Source: Ilumatobacteraceae bacterium (GTDB taxonomy: Bacteria; Actinomycetota; Acidimicrobiia; Acidimicrobiales; Ilumatobacteraceae). From it: a DNA stretch of 64,000 nt. Shown one piece after another: positions 36,748 to 46,400 of the stretch. The first letter of the stretch is position 1. Each line of letters begins with the position of its first letter. Made by a program: the position numbers and the translations under genes. A model generated the notes under the pieces. It searched no databases. It saw only the letters and a list, made by a program, of their open reading frames with translations, and was not told where the DNA came from. The stretch covers positions 4,055,595 to 4,119,594 of the forward strand of contig JAWPMO010000001.1 of the NCBI GenBank assembly GCA_033344875.1. The letters are read 5' to 3'.

Positions 36748-36829
36748 TGCTAGTCGGTCTGTGTGCAGACCACCAACGAAAGTCCGCTGAGCTGGGGAAA
36801 TCCTCAGTTCGTACCGAGGAGAGTTTCCC

Positions 36830-37054
36830 CTGGCAAAGCCCAAAGACGACGCCATCGTGCTCGAAGGCACGATCGTCGAGTCGCTTCCGAATGCAATGTT
36901 CCGTGTCGAGCTCGAGAACGGCCACAACGTGTTGGCCCACATCTCGGGGAAGATGCGGATGCACTACATCCGCATTCTGCCCGGCGACAAGGTGCAGGTG
37001 GAACTCACTCCCTACGACCTCACCCGAGGCCGTATCACGTACCGATACAAGTGA
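36830..37054 (+). CDS. infA: Translation initiation factor IF-1, CTG start
   Basis: 74-aa S1-fold factor that closes the ribosomal A site during initiation. The N-terminal codons read CTG-GCA-AAG-CCC, giving (M)[19 protein letters not shown], which aligns with the usual MAKK-type start. No ATG, GTG or TTG exists in frame near this point; the GTG at 36857 would remove nine conserved-region residues. A good Shine-Dalgarno, AGGAGAG (36817-36823), is placed for the CTG. So a rare CTG initiation is the best reading. [23 protein letters not shown] and the end ITYRYK are normal. Confidence 0.9.
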   Translation: MAKPKDDAIVLEGTIVESLPNAMFRVELENGHNVLAHISGKMRMHYIRILPGDKVQVELTPYDLTRGRITYRYK

Positions 37055-37076
37055 GCCGAAGAATTGAGATGAAGTC

Positions 37077-37190
37077 GTGAAGGTCCGACCGAGCGTCAAA
37101 CCCATGTGCGAGAAGTGCCGCGTCATCCGCCGGCACGGCCGCGTCCAAGTCATCTGTGAGAACCCGCGCCACAAGCAGCGCCAGGGCTGA
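37077..37190 (+). CDS. rpmJ: 50S ribosomal protein bL36, zinc form
   Basis: 37-aa protein, [14 protein letters not shown] then [14 protein letters not shown] and [10 protein letters not shown]. Zinc ligands are the Cys-X2-Cys pair, a third Cys and a His. Start is GTG at 37077. Normal position between infA and rpsM. Confidence 0.96.
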   Translation: MKVRPSVKPMCEKCRVIRRHGRVQVICENPRHKQRQG

Positions 37191-37205
37191 GAAGAGAGTA
37201 CGAGA

Positions 37206-37586
37206 ATGGCACGTATTGCTGGCGTCGACATCCCCCGCGAGAAGCGGTTGGAGATCTCGCTCACCTACATCTTCGGGATCGGTCTCACGACCTCCCAGAA
37301 GATCTGTGATGAGCTCGAACTCGACCGGAACACGAAGGTGTCCAACCTGACCGAGGACGAGGTCAACAAGATCCGTCAGTACGTCGACCAGAACCTCACC
37401 ATCGAAGGTGACCTGCGTCGCGATGTCCAGAACGACATCAAGCGCAAGATCGAGATCGGGTGCCTGCAAGGCGTCCGCCACCGCAAGGGCCTTCCGGTCC
37501 GCGGGCAGCGCACCCACACCAACGCCCGGACCCGCAAGGGCCCGAAGCGCACGGTGGCCAACAAGAAGAAGGCAGTGAGGAAGTAA
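37206..37586 (+). CDS. rpsM: 30S ribosomal protein uS13
   Basis: 126-aa head protein contacting the P-site tRNA and forming subunit bridges. [21 protein letters not shown] at the start and [19 protein letters not shown] near the end are typical. RBS AGAGAGTA. Confidence 0.98.
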   Translation: MARIAGVDIPREKRLEISLTYIFGIGLTTSQKICDELELDRNTKVSNLTEDEVNKIRQYVDQNLTIEGDLRRDVQNDIKRKIEIGCLQGVRHRKGLPVRGQRTHTNARTRKGPKRTVANKKKAVRK

Positions 37587-37589
37587 GCC

Positions 37590-37988
37590 ATGGCCAAGGC
37601 AAAGCCGGGCGGTCGTCGCCCCCGCAAGCGCGATCGCAAGAACGTCTCCTCGGGTGTCGTGCACATCAAGAGCTCGTTCAACAACACGATCGTCACCATC
37701 ACCGACGCACAGGGCAACGTGATCTCCTGGGCATCGTCGGGTGCCGTCGGCTTCAAGGGCAGCCGCAAGAGCACGCCCTACGCTGCCCAGCAAGCCGCCG
37801 AGCGCGCGGCGAACGCAGCGATGGAGCATGGTCTCCGTCGCGTCGAAGTGCAGGTGAAGGGCCCGGGTTCGGGTCGCGACACCGCGGTTCGTTCCATCCA
37901 GAACACCGGCATCGAGGTCACGTCCATCAAGGACGTCACGCCCGTGCCGCACAATGGCTGCCGCCCGCCGAAGCGGCGCCGAGGCTGA
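37590..37988 (+). CDS. rpsK: 30S ribosomal protein uS11
   Basis: 132-aa platform protein. [19 protein letters not shown] and the C-terminal [18 protein letters not shown] are diagnostic. Three bases after rpsM. Confidence 0.98.
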   Translation: MAKAKPGGRRPRKRDRKNVSSGVVHIKSSFNNTIVTITDAQGNVISWASSGAVGFKGSRKSTPYAAQQAAERAANAAMEHGLRRVEVQVKGPGSGRDTAVRSIQNTGIEVTSIKDVTPVPHNGCRPPKRRRG

Positions 37989-37996
37989 GGTAGATC

Positions 37997-38614
37997 ATGG
38001 CTCGTTACACCGGACCCAAGGTGCGCCTTTCGCGTCGCCTCTCCACCAACATCTTCGAGAACGAGAAGGGCCGCAAGGCGCTCGATCGTCGTCCCTTCCC
38101 GCCGGGGCAGCACGGCCGGACCCGCCGTCGCAACGCCGGCAGCGAGTACCTCGCCCAGCTGCAGGAGAAGCAGAAGGCCAAGTACATCTACGGTCTGCTC
38201 GAACGGCAGTTCAAGAAGACCTACAACGAGGCGAACCGTCTGCAGGGGCCGACCGGTGAGAACCTGTTGATCCTCCTCGAGACCCGTCTCGACAACGTCG
38301 TGTACCGAGCCGGCTGGGCATCGACCCGCCCGCAGGCCCGTCAGTTCGTGAACCACGGTCTGATCAAGGTCGACGGCAAGCGAGTCGACATCCCGTCGTA
38401 CCGTCTGAAGCAGGGGCAGGTCGTCACGCTGAGCGAGAAGGCCACCAACATGATCGTCGTGCAGCACAACATCGACACGCTCGACCGGTCGCTCGTCGGC
38501 TGGCTCGAGACGGGCGATGGTGGCAAGCAGGTCACCGTCCGCAGTCTCCCCCAGCGCGAGCACATCGATGTGCCGGTGCGCGAGTCCCTCATCGTCGAGC
38601 TCTACTCCAAGTAG
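37997..38614 (+). CDS. rpsD: 30S ribosomal protein uS4, zinc-free form
   Basis: 205-aa assembly initiator. MARYTGPKVRLSRR lacks the Cys residues of zinc-type uS4, so this is the C-minus form. RRPFPPGQHG and the S4 RNA-binding domain (about 92-155, RLDNVVYRAGWASTRPQARQ) are intact. Nine bases after rpsK. Confidence 0.98.
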   Translation: MARYTGPKVRLSRRLSTNIFENEKGRKALDRRPFPPGQHGRTRRRNAGSEYLAQLQEKQKAKYIYGLLERQFKKTYNEANRLQGPTGENLLILLETRLDNVVYRAGWASTRPQARQFVNHGLIKVDGKRVDIPSYRLKQGQVVTLSEKATNMIVVQHNIDTLDRSLVGWLETGDGGKQVTVRSLPQREHIDVPVRESLIVELYSK

Positions 38615-38705
38615 TCCGCTCGCCGCCGCGGCGTGAGCCGCCGCACCTCAACACGTCACCCGCGAAATCAGCGTCATCGGACGCTCAGAAAGGACCCGGC
38701 AGCAC

Positions 38706-39638
38706 ATGCTCGTCATGCAGCGCCCTTCCGTCGAAGCCCTCGGCGAGGAGAGCAACAACCAGCAGCGCTTTGCGATCGGTCCGCTCGAGCCCGGCTTCGG
38801 CCACACGCTCGGCAACTCACTCCGTCGTACCCTGCTCTCGTCGATCCCCGGCGCAGCGATCACCACGGTCCGCTTCGACGAGGCGCTCCACGAGTTCGAC
38901 ACGATCTCGGGCGTCGCCGAAGACGTCACCGACATCATTCTCAACCTGAAGGACGTCGTGCTGACGTCGGTCGCCGACGAGGCGGTCAACCTGCGCCTCG
39001 ACGTGCGTGGCCCGGCGGTCGTGACCGCCGGCGACATCGAGTGCCCCGCCGACGTCGAGGTGCTCAACAAAGACCTCCACATCGCGACGCTCAACGGCAA
39101 GGCACGCCTGTCGATCGACCTCAGCGTCGAGCAGGGTCGCGGCTACGCGTCGAGCCAGCGTGAGATCGAGACCCGCACGATCGGTGTCATCCCGATCGAC
39201 GCACTGTTCAGCCCGGTCCGCCGGGTGAGCTTCGAGGTCGAGCCGACCCGCGTCGAGCAGTCGACGAACTACGACAACCTGATCATGGAGATCGAGACCG
39301 ACGGCTCGATCGATCCGGCCGACGCGCTCGCCTCGGCCGGCGCCACGCTCCGGTCTCTGGTCGACCTCGTGGCCTCGATGAGCGAGGAGCCCAAGGGCCT
39401 CGAGCTCGGCGAGATGATCGACACCACCACCTCGTCGCCCGACCTCGACCTGCCGATCGAAGACCTCGATCTGTCGGAGCGGCCGCGCAACTGCCTCAAG
39501 CGGGCGCAGGTCAACACGGTGGGCGAGTTGCTCACCAAGAACGAGGACGACCTGTTGAACATCACCAACTTCGGCCAGAAGAGCCTGGACGAGGTCAAGG
39601 AGAAGCTGGACGAGCGCGGCCTCACGCTGCGCGGCTGA
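38706..39638 (+). CDS. rpoA: RNA polymerase alpha subunit
   Basis: 310-aa assembly platform of RNA polymerase. N-terminal domain has GFGHTLGNSLRRTLLSSIPGAA; the C-terminal domain (about 240-305, RPRNCLKRAQVNTVGELL and ITNFGQKSLDEVKEKL) binds UP elements and activators. AAAGGA lies about 12 bases before ATG 38706; ATG 38715 is a less likely start. It is 91 bases after rpsD. Confidence 0.98.
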   Translation: MLVMQRPSVEALGEESNNQQRFAIGPLEPGFGHTLGNSLRRTLLSSIPGAAITTVRFDEALHEFDTISGVAEDVTDIILNLKDVVLTSVADEAVNLRLDVRGPAVVTAGDIECPADVEVLNKDLHIATLNGKARLSIDLSVEQGRGYASSQREIETRTIGVIPIDALFSPVRRVSFEVEPTRVEQSTNYDNLIMEIETDGSIDPADALASAGATLRSLVDLVASMSEEPKGLELGEMIDTTTSSPDLDLPIEDLDLSERPRNCLKRAQVNTVGELLTKNEDDLLNITNFGQKSLDEVKEKLDERGLTLRG

Positions 39639-39673
39639 CGTCCAGTTCGCACTGATTCGAAAGACACACTGAC

Positions 39674-40042
39674 ATGCCTGCAACCCCACGCCGCGCCACC
39701 AACTTCGGTGGCAGCTCCCAGCACCAGCGACTCATGATGGCCAACCTGGCCGCGTCGCTGTTCGCTGCCGAGGGCATCACCACGACCGAAGCCAAGGCGA
39801 AGGCGCTCCGCCCCATCGCCGAGAAGCTGATCACCAAGGCCAAGAAGGCCCAGGACGGCCCGATGCGAGTGCACCGGATCCGCCAGATCCAGGGCTACCT
39901 CGGCGACCGCGAGATGACGCACAAGCTGATCAACGACGTCGCGCCGCGGTACACCGAGCGCAACGGCGGCTACACCCGCATCCTGAAGCTCGGGCCGCGC
40001 CCGGGCGACGCCGCCAAGATGGCGCGCATCGAACTCGTCTGA
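39674..40042 (+). CDS. rplQ: 50S ribosomal protein bL17
   Basis: 122-aa protein near the tunnel exit. GGSSQHQRLMMANLAASLF and the C-terminal KLGPRPGDAAKMARIELV are typical. It is the last gene of the alpha operon, followed by a terminator. Confidence 0.97.
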   Translation: MPATPRRATNFGGSSQHQRLMMANLAASLFAAEGITTTEAKAKALRPIAEKLITKAKKAQDGPMRVHRIRQIQGYLGDREMTHKLINDVAPRYTERNGGYTRILKLGPRPGDAAKMARIELV

Positions 40043-40104
40043 TCGACGACCCGGACCGGCGCAGCCCGTCCGAACGGTCCCGACCACATGGTGCAGAACT
40101 GACT

Positions 40105-40139
40105 CGAACCCGGTGCCACGGCACCGGGTTCGAACAATT
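40105..40139 (+). terminator. Terminator after rplQ
   Basis: Perfect 12-bp stem (cgaacccggtgc / gcaccgggttcg, 40105-40116 and 40121-40132) with loop cacg, followed by aacaatt. The remaining ~110 bases to truA hold only a -10 box. Confidence 0.82.
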
Positions 40140-40239
40140 CGGGGTGGCGGCCGACACGGACGCTCATGGCCTCCCAGGGCGCCTCGGTGCCGGCGATGAC
40201 GTCGACGGTGTTCCCGTCGTCTGCGGGCCAGGCCGCCCG

Positions 40240-40245
40240 TAGTCT
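40240..40245 (+). promoter_or_regulatory. -10 box, probable leaderless start of truA
   Basis: TAGTCT ends six bases before ATG 40252; no Shine-Dalgarno. Confidence 0.5.
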
Positions 40246-40251
40246 GGCCGG

Positions 40252-41073
40252 ATGCCCGAGGTCGCATCGTCCGCCGACGCGGAACTGCGTCGCGCCCGGT
40301 TGACGGTGGCGTATCGCGGCACCGACTTCCGCGGCTTCGCGGAGAACCGCGGCGTCCGCACGGTGATGGGCGATCTCGTGAGGGCAGCGTCGAAGGTCGC
40401 CCGCCGCGATCTGGAGTTCTCGATGTCGGGTCGCACCGATGCCGGCGTGCACGCCTGGGGCCAGGTGATCTCCGGAGACCTCCCGGCCGGTCTCGACCTG
40501 GGCGATCTGCAACGGCGGGTCAACAAGATGTGCGCCCCGGAGATCGCCATCCGTTCGGCCGAATGGGCGGAACCCGACTTCGATGCCCGCTTCTCGGCGA
40601 CCTCCCGTCGGTACCGGTACCACGTGTGGAACGATCCGGCGCCGAACCCGCTGCTCGCCGACATCAGCTGGCACGTGCACCGACCTCTGGACGTCGACGC
40701 GATGCAGGCGGGTGCGCTTCCGCTGCTCGGCGAACACGACTTCGGATCGTTCTGCCGCAAGCCGAAGATGCCCGACGACATGGAGCCGGCGAGCTTGGTG
40801 CGGATCCTCCGCGAGGCGTCCTGGACCCGCGTCGACGACACGCCGATGCTGCGTTTCGAGATCGCCGGGAGCGCGTTCTGCCACCAGATGGTCCGTTCGA
40901 TCGTCGGCACGCTCGTCGACGTCGGGCTCGGCCGGATCGCGGCGGCCGCGATGCCCGGGATCCTGGCCGCCCGCAACCGGGAGTCGGCCGGCACCGTCGC
41001 CCCGCCGACCGGGCTGGTCCTCTGGGAGGTCGGCTACGACGGCGTCCGCTGGGATGCCGACCGCGAGAGCTGA
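40252..41073 (+). CDS. truA: tRNA pseudouridine(38-40) synthase TruA
   Basis: 273-aa enzyme that isomerises U38-U40 in the anticodon stem. The catalytic Asp is in GRTDAGVHAWGQ; RLTVAYRGTDFRGF is the N-terminal strand and FCHQMVRSIVGTLVDVG the C-terminal block. The N-terminal 12 residues are unconserved. Position after rplQ is common in Actinobacteria, but the terminator shows it is transcribed separately here. Confidence 0.95.
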   Translation: MPEVASSADAELRRARLTVAYRGTDFRGFAENRGVRTVMGDLVRAASKVARRDLEFSMSGRTDAGVHAWGQVISGDLPAGLDLGDLQRRVNKMCAPEIAIRSAEWAEPDFDARFSATSRRYRYHVWNDPAPNPLLADISWHVHRPLDVDAMQAGALPLLGEHDFGSFCRKPKMPDDMEPASLVRILREASWTRVDDTPMLRFEIAGSAFCHQMVRSIVGTLVDVGLGRIAAAAMPGILAARNRESAGTVAPPTGLVLWEVGYDGVRWDADRES

Positions 41074-41095
41074 GGGCGAGAACCTGGCGGGCACG

Positions 41096-41125
41096 TTGCC
41101 GCGCGTGCCCGCGGCCCCATATCAT
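41096..41125 (+). promoter_or_regulatory. Promoter of rplM-rpsI
   Basis: TTGCCG (41096-41101), 18-base spacer, TATCAT (41120-41125), 75 bases before rplM. Same -35 as the rpsL promoter. Confidence 0.6.
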
Positions 41126-41200
41126 TACCCGGTTCATTTGCGGCCCTGTCGGCTGCCTGGCTGCGACACCGATTGCAGAGAGTTGCGAGAGCGAAGTTCG

Positions 41201-41635
41201 ATGAAGACGTACACACCGAAGTCCAGCGAGATCACCCGTGAGTGGCACATTGTCGACGCCGAGGGCATGGTCGTCGGCCGCATGGCGACCGAGGTCGCCC
41301 GCCTCCTGCGCGGCAAGCACAAGCCGACCTACTCGCCGCACATCGACACCGGCGACCACGTCATCATCATCAACGCCGACAAGGTGATCATGACCGGCGA
41401 CAAGGCCGCCAAGAAGCAGATCTACCGCCACTCGGGTTACCCGGGCGGCATCAAGAGCGAGACGTTCGACAAGTTCCTCGCCCGCAAGCCGGCCGACGCG
41501 GTGCGTCGCACGGTTCGGGGCATGGTGCCGAAGGGCCCGCTCGGTCGTCAGCAGATGACCAAGCTCAAGGTCTACGCCGGCCCCGAGCATCCCCACCACG
41601 CACAGGCTCCCAAGCCGTTCGAGATCAAGCGCTGA
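41201..41635 (+). CDS. rplM: 50S ribosomal protein uL13
   Basis: 144-aa early assembly protein. [20 protein letters not shown] at the start, [19 protein letters not shown] and the [10 protein letters not shown] end are diagnostic. ATG 41201; the frame continues upstream through truA but that part is a shadow. rpsI follows 13 bases later. Confidence 0.97.
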   Translation: MKTYTPKSSEITREWHIVDAEGMVVGRMATEVARLLRGKHKPTYSPHIDTGDHVIIINADKVIMTGDKAAKKQIYRHSGYPGGIKSETFDKFLARKPADAVRRTVRGMVPKGPLGRQQMTKLKVYAGPEHPHHAQAPKPFEIKR

Positions 41636-41648
41636 GAACGAGGAAACC

Positions 41649-42041
41649 ATGACTGCTCCGCTCACCCAGACCACCGGCCGCCGCAAGCGCTCGGTCGCCC
41701 GTGCCCGCCTGCGCCCCGGCACCGGCACCATCACGATCAACGGCAAGACCTTCGCCGAGTACTTCCCGACCGATGCCCAGCGCATGGTCGTCAACGAGCC
41801 GCTCCGTGTCGCCGAGGCCGAAGAGTCCTACGACATCGACGCCTCGATCCACGGTGGTGGCGTCAGCGGGCAGGCCGGCGCGCTGCGCATGGCGATCGCC
41901 CGTTCGCTCGTCGAGCTCAACGGCGAACTGCGCGACCCGCTGAAGAAGGCCGGACTCCTCACCCGCGACCCGCGGAAGAAGGAGTCCAAGAAGTACGGCC
42001 TCAAGAAGGCCCGCAAGGCCCCGCAGTTCACCAAGCGCTGA
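41649..42041 (+). CDS. rpsI: 30S ribosomal protein uS9
   Basis: 130-aa protein whose C-terminal tail ([17 protein letters not shown]) reaches the P-site tRNA; the tail ends in the invariant [19 protein letters not shown] is the N-terminal block. RBS GAGGAAA. Confidence 0.98.
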   Translation: MTAPLTQTTGRRKRSVARARLRPGTGTITINGKTFAEYFPTDAQRMVVNEPLRVAEAEESYDIDASIHGGGVSGQAGALRMAIARSLVELNGELRDPLKKAGLLTRDPRKKESKKYGLKKARKAPQFTKR

Positions 42042-42069
42042 TCCCGGCACTCGCCAGGATCCAACGCTC

Positions 42070-43380
42070 GTGCGCTTCGGCACCGACGGTGTCCGCGGTC
42101 GGGCGAACACCGAACTCACTCCGGCCTTCGCGCTGAACCTCGGCCGCGCCGCGGCCCGGGTGCTCGGTGCCGAGCAGGCGATCGTCGGCGGCGACAGCCG
42201 GATCTCCACCCCGATGCTCGAGGCGGCCTTCGTGGCGGGACTGGCCTCCGAGGGGGTCGAAGTCCATCGACTCGGCGTCACCCCGACCCCGGCGGTGGCG
42301 TTCGAGGCCGCACGCCTCGGCGCCATGGGCGCGGTCATCTCGGCGTCGCACAACGCGTACCACGACAACGGCATCAAGCTGTTCGCCCCCGGTGGCACCA
42401 AACTCCCCGACGAGGTCGAGGCGCGGATCGAAGCGGCGCTCGACACGCTCGGCGACCCGACCGGTGAACCGGGGCCCATCCACGGACGCGGAGCGTCGGC
42501 CGACGGGTACATCACCCATCTGCTCGACGTGCTCGAGGGCCGTGACCTCACCGGGATGGGCGTGGTGGTCGATGCGGCCAACGGCGCGGCGTCGCATCTC
42601 GCCGCCGACGTGTTGGAACGTACCGGCGCCCGCACGATCGTGGTCAACGCCCAGCCGAACGGGACCAACATCAATGCAGCGTGCGGCGCGACCGATCCTG
42701 CAGGTCTCCAAGCGGTCGTCACCGCAGAACGAGCCCAAGTGGGGATCGCACTCGACGGCGACGCCGACCGCCTGATCGCGGTCGACGAACTCGGTCAGGT
42801 CGTCGACGGCGACCACATCATCGCGATCTGCGCCCTCGACCTTCGTGAACGTGGCCTCCTCCGCGACGACACCGTGGTCGTCACCGTGATGACGAACCTC
42901 GGCTTCCGACTGGCGATGGAGTCGGCCGGCATCGACGTCGTCGAGACGCCCGTCGGCGACCGGTACGTGCTCGAGGCGCTCAACGCCGGCGGGTACTCGC
43001 TCGGCGGCGAACAGTCGGGCCACGTGATCTTCGCCGATCGGGCCACGACGGGTGACGGCCTGTTGACCGGTCTCGTGCTGCTCGACGTGGTGCATCGGTC
43101 GGGCAAGCCGCTGTCCGAACTCGCTGCCTCGGCCATGACCCAACTTCCCCAGGTGCTGGTCAACGTGCCGGTGGGGGCGCGGCGCGACGACGCCGTCGAG
43201 CTGCTCGCCGCCGACGTGGCCGCGTGGGAGCAACGACTGGGTCACACCGGTCGGATCCTCGTTCGTCCGAGCGGTACCGAGCCGCTGGTTCGGATCATGG
43301 TCGAGGCTCCGACCGGCGAGCTCGCGAACGACGTCGCCGAAGCGTTGCGTGACGTGCTCGTGACCGCGACCGCCGAGTGA
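42070..43380 (+). CDS. glmM: Phosphoglucosamine mutase
   Basis: 436-aa enzyme converting glucosamine-6-P to glucosamine-1-P for peptidoglycan precursors. The phosphorylated Ser is S93 in ISASHN; the metal site is DGDADR and the C-terminal phosphate loop RPSGTEPLVRIM. Start GTG 42070 gives MRFGTDGVRGRAN, the exact family N-terminus; GCCAGGA lies about 10 bases upstream. It is 28 bases after rpsI and next to glmS, which makes its substrate. Confidence 0.96.
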   Translation: MRFGTDGVRGRANTELTPAFALNLGRAAARVLGAEQAIVGGDSRISTPMLEAAFVAGLASEGVEVHRLGVTPTPAVAFEAARLGAMGAVISASHNAYHDNGIKLFAPGGTKLPDEVEARIEAALDTLGDPTGEPGPIHGRGASADGYITHLLDVLEGRDLTGMGVVVDAANGAASHLAADVLERTGARTIVVNAQPNGTNINAACGATDPAGLQAVVTAERAQVGIALDGDADRLIAVDELGQVVDGDHIIAICALDLRERGLLRDDTVVVTVMTNLGFRLAMESAGIDVVETPVGDRYVLEALNAGGYSLGGEQSGHVIFADRATTGDGLLTGLVLLDVVHRSGKPLSELAASAMTQLPQVLVNVPVGARRDDAVELLAADVAAWEQRLGHTGRILVRPSGTEPLVRIMVEAPTGELANDVAEALRDVLVTATAE

Positions 43381-43410
43381 GCGCGGCCACACCGATCCGC
43401 CCCCGCTCGG

Positions 43411-43416
43411 TAACCT
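43411..43416 (+). promoter_or_regulatory. -10 box, probable leaderless start of glmS
   Basis: TAACCT ends seven bases before ATG 43424. No Shine-Dalgarno. Confidence 0.5.
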
Positions 43417-43423
43417 GATCGTC

Positions 43424-46400
43424 ATGTGCGGCATCATCGGTGTGCTCGGTCGGCCGACGTCGCGCCCGGTGCCGGGTCGAGACGAACTGGTGCACCTGCT
43501 CGATCAGGCCATCGAGTGTCGAGACGACGTCGCCGGCGCCACCGCGGTCCTGCGACGCATCGACGCACTGCTGCGTGGCGTGCCCGGTGTGTCCGCCCTC
43601 GCCGATCACCCCGAGACCGTCGCCCAGATCACGTCGCGACTCGACCGACTCGACGGTGTGGCCGACGAATTCGATGCGTCGATCGAGGCGGCCGCACCCG
43701 CTCCCGAGGAGCTCGAGCAACTCAGTGCCCGTTCGATCGAGTTCCGTGACGTGCTGTGGGCGATCCGGTACGACCGGCTGCGAACCGCCCGTGAGGTCGG
43801 TGGGCTCGCCGGGCGCGACGCCGGGGCCGGCTCGCTGGCCGGCTATCTCGCCGTGCAGCAGGCGTTCTCGGCACTCGATCGTCTCGAGGTGCGGGGGCGC
43901 GACTCGGCCGGAGTCCACGTCTTCGTGAACGAGCACGGACTCGATCTCGATGACCCGGCGGTCCAGGCTGCGATCGCCGATCGGTCCCACGACCTGACGT
44001 ATCAGTCCGGCTCGGTCCGTGTCGTCGAAGGGGTCCTGTCGTTCGTCTACAAGAAGGCCGCCGAGATCGGCGAACTCGGCGACAACACCCGTGCGCTGCG
44101 CGCTGCGGTGGCCGGCGACGACCTCCTTCGTCGGGCGTTGGCCGCGCCGACCGCACGCACCTCGGTACTCGGCCACACCCGTTGGGCGAGCGTCGGCATC
44201 ATCTCCGAACCGAACACGCATCCACTCAACAGCGACGAGATGGAGCGTTCGCCGGCGACGGCGCCCGAGGGCCCGTACGTCATCGCGGCCCTCAACGGTG
44301 ATGTCGACAATCACGCCGACCTGCGCGTCGAACACGGCCTCGAGATCCCGCAGCAGGTGACCACCGACGCCAAGGTGATCCCGACGATCATGTCGCACCA
44401 CGTGGCAGCCGGTTCCGCGTCGGTCGAAGCGTTCCGCCGGACGGTGTCGGCGTTCGAGGGCTCGGTCGCGGTCGGCGCGATGAGCGCCGACCACCCGCAC
44501 CAGATGCTGCTCGCGTTGCGGGGCAGCGGCCAGGGCCTCTACGTCGGTCTCGCCGACGACTGCTACATCGTCGCGAGCGAACCGTACGGCGTCGTCGAGG
44601 AGTCCGACCGGTACGTCCGCATGGACGGCGAAGCGGGCGGAGAGGTCGTGGTACTCGACGCGTCCTCGGCCGGGGAGATCGGTGGCATCACGCGCATCGG
44701 TTACGACGGCTCGGCACTCCCCGTCACCGACGACGATGTGACCCCCGCCGAGGTCACCACGCGCGACATCGATCGTGGCGACGCACCTCACTTCCTGCTG
44801 AAGGAGATCGGCGAGGCGCCCCAGAGCCTCCAGAAGACACTGCGGGCCAAGATCGTCGAGCGTGACGGACTGTTGGCCGCCGCGGTCGGCGAACGGGCGC
44901 TCCCGGCGTGGATCGCCGAGCGTCTCGCGAGCGGTGCGATCCGCCGCATCCGTGTCATCGGCCAGGGCACGGCCGCAGTCGCCGGGCAGAGTGCCGCGGC
45001 GCTGCTCGACGAACTCTGCGGAGGTGAACTCGACGTCGATGCGATCGCCGCGACCGAGCTGTCCGGGTTCCACCTCCGGCTCGACATGAGCGACACGCTG
45101 GCCATCGCCGTCAGCCAGAGCGGCACGACCACCGACACCAATCGAACCGTCGACCTGCTCCGGGCGCGCGGTGCCGCCGTGATCGGCATCGTCAATCGGC
45201 GCGGGAGCGACCTGGTCGACAAGGCCGACGCCGTGTTGTACACGTCGGACGGTCGCGACGTGGAGATGAGCGTCGCCTCCACCAAGGCGTTCTATGCACA
45301 GGTGGCAGCCGGTGCGCTCCTCGCGTGCGCGATCAGCGAAGCCGCAGGGTTCGGCACGGCGACCCGCCGCCACGAGCTGCTCGCCGGCCTTCGCACCCTG
45401 CCCGACGCGATGCGCCAGGTGCTGGCCAATCGTGAGCAGATCGCCGATGCCGCCCAACGACTGGCGCCGTCGAAGCGCTACTGGGCCGTGGTCGGCAACG
45501 GGCCCAACACGGTCGCGGCCGAAGAGGTCAGGATCAAGCTGAGCGAGCTCTGCTACAAGTCGATCGCCGCCGACGTCACGGAGGACAAGAAGCACATCGA
45601 CCTGTCGAGCGAGCCGCTGATCCTCGTCTGCGCGGCCGGTCTGCGTGGGAGCACGGCCGACGACGTGGCCAAGGAGACCGCCATCTTCCAGGCCCACAAG
45701 GCGACGGCGATCGTCGTCGCCGACGAGGGCGAGGTCCGCTACAGCGCCGCGGCCACGATCGCGGTGCCGCCGGTCGACCCGGCGCTCGGCTTCGTGCTGT
45801 CGGCCATGGTCGGTCACCTGTTCGGCTACGAGGCAGCGCTGGCGATCGATGCGTCGGCCCGGCCGCTTCGCGAGGGCCGCGAGCTCATCGAGCGGGCGGT
45901 CGCCGACCACGACGGTGGCGACGCGGTGCTCGCGTCGATTCGCGCCGAACTGCCGGCCGTGTCGCGCAAGTTCGCGGACGGTCTCCGTGACCGCCTGTAC
46001 GACGGCCATCTCGAAGCGAGCAGCGCGGTCCGTTTGTCGGGGCTGATGCGCGACGCGCTGGCAACCAATCCGGTCGAGACGTACGCAACGTCGTCGGGCA
46101 AGGTCGGCACGCCCGGCGCGCTCATCGACGACCTCGTCGCCGGCCTGACCCAGGCGATCGAAGAGCTCACCCGGCCGATCGACGCGATCAAGCACCAGGC
46201 CAAGACCGTCACGGTCGGCATCTCCCGCAGCGACGAAGGCGTGCTCGACCGGGCGCTGGTCCAGGCCACGCTCGCCGCCGGTCCCGGCCGCGATGTGCTC
46301 AGCTACCGCACCCTCAAGGTGCTGGCCGACCTCGACCCCGCCGTCATCGAGGTCACCGGGTTCACCCGGTACCGGATCGAGGGCGACACCATCTCGATCG

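Noticed and set aside
36857-37054. GTG 36857 as the infA start
   Set aside because: Would delete AKPKDDAI, which matches the IF-1 N-terminus, and the Shine-Dalgarno fits the CTG at 36830.
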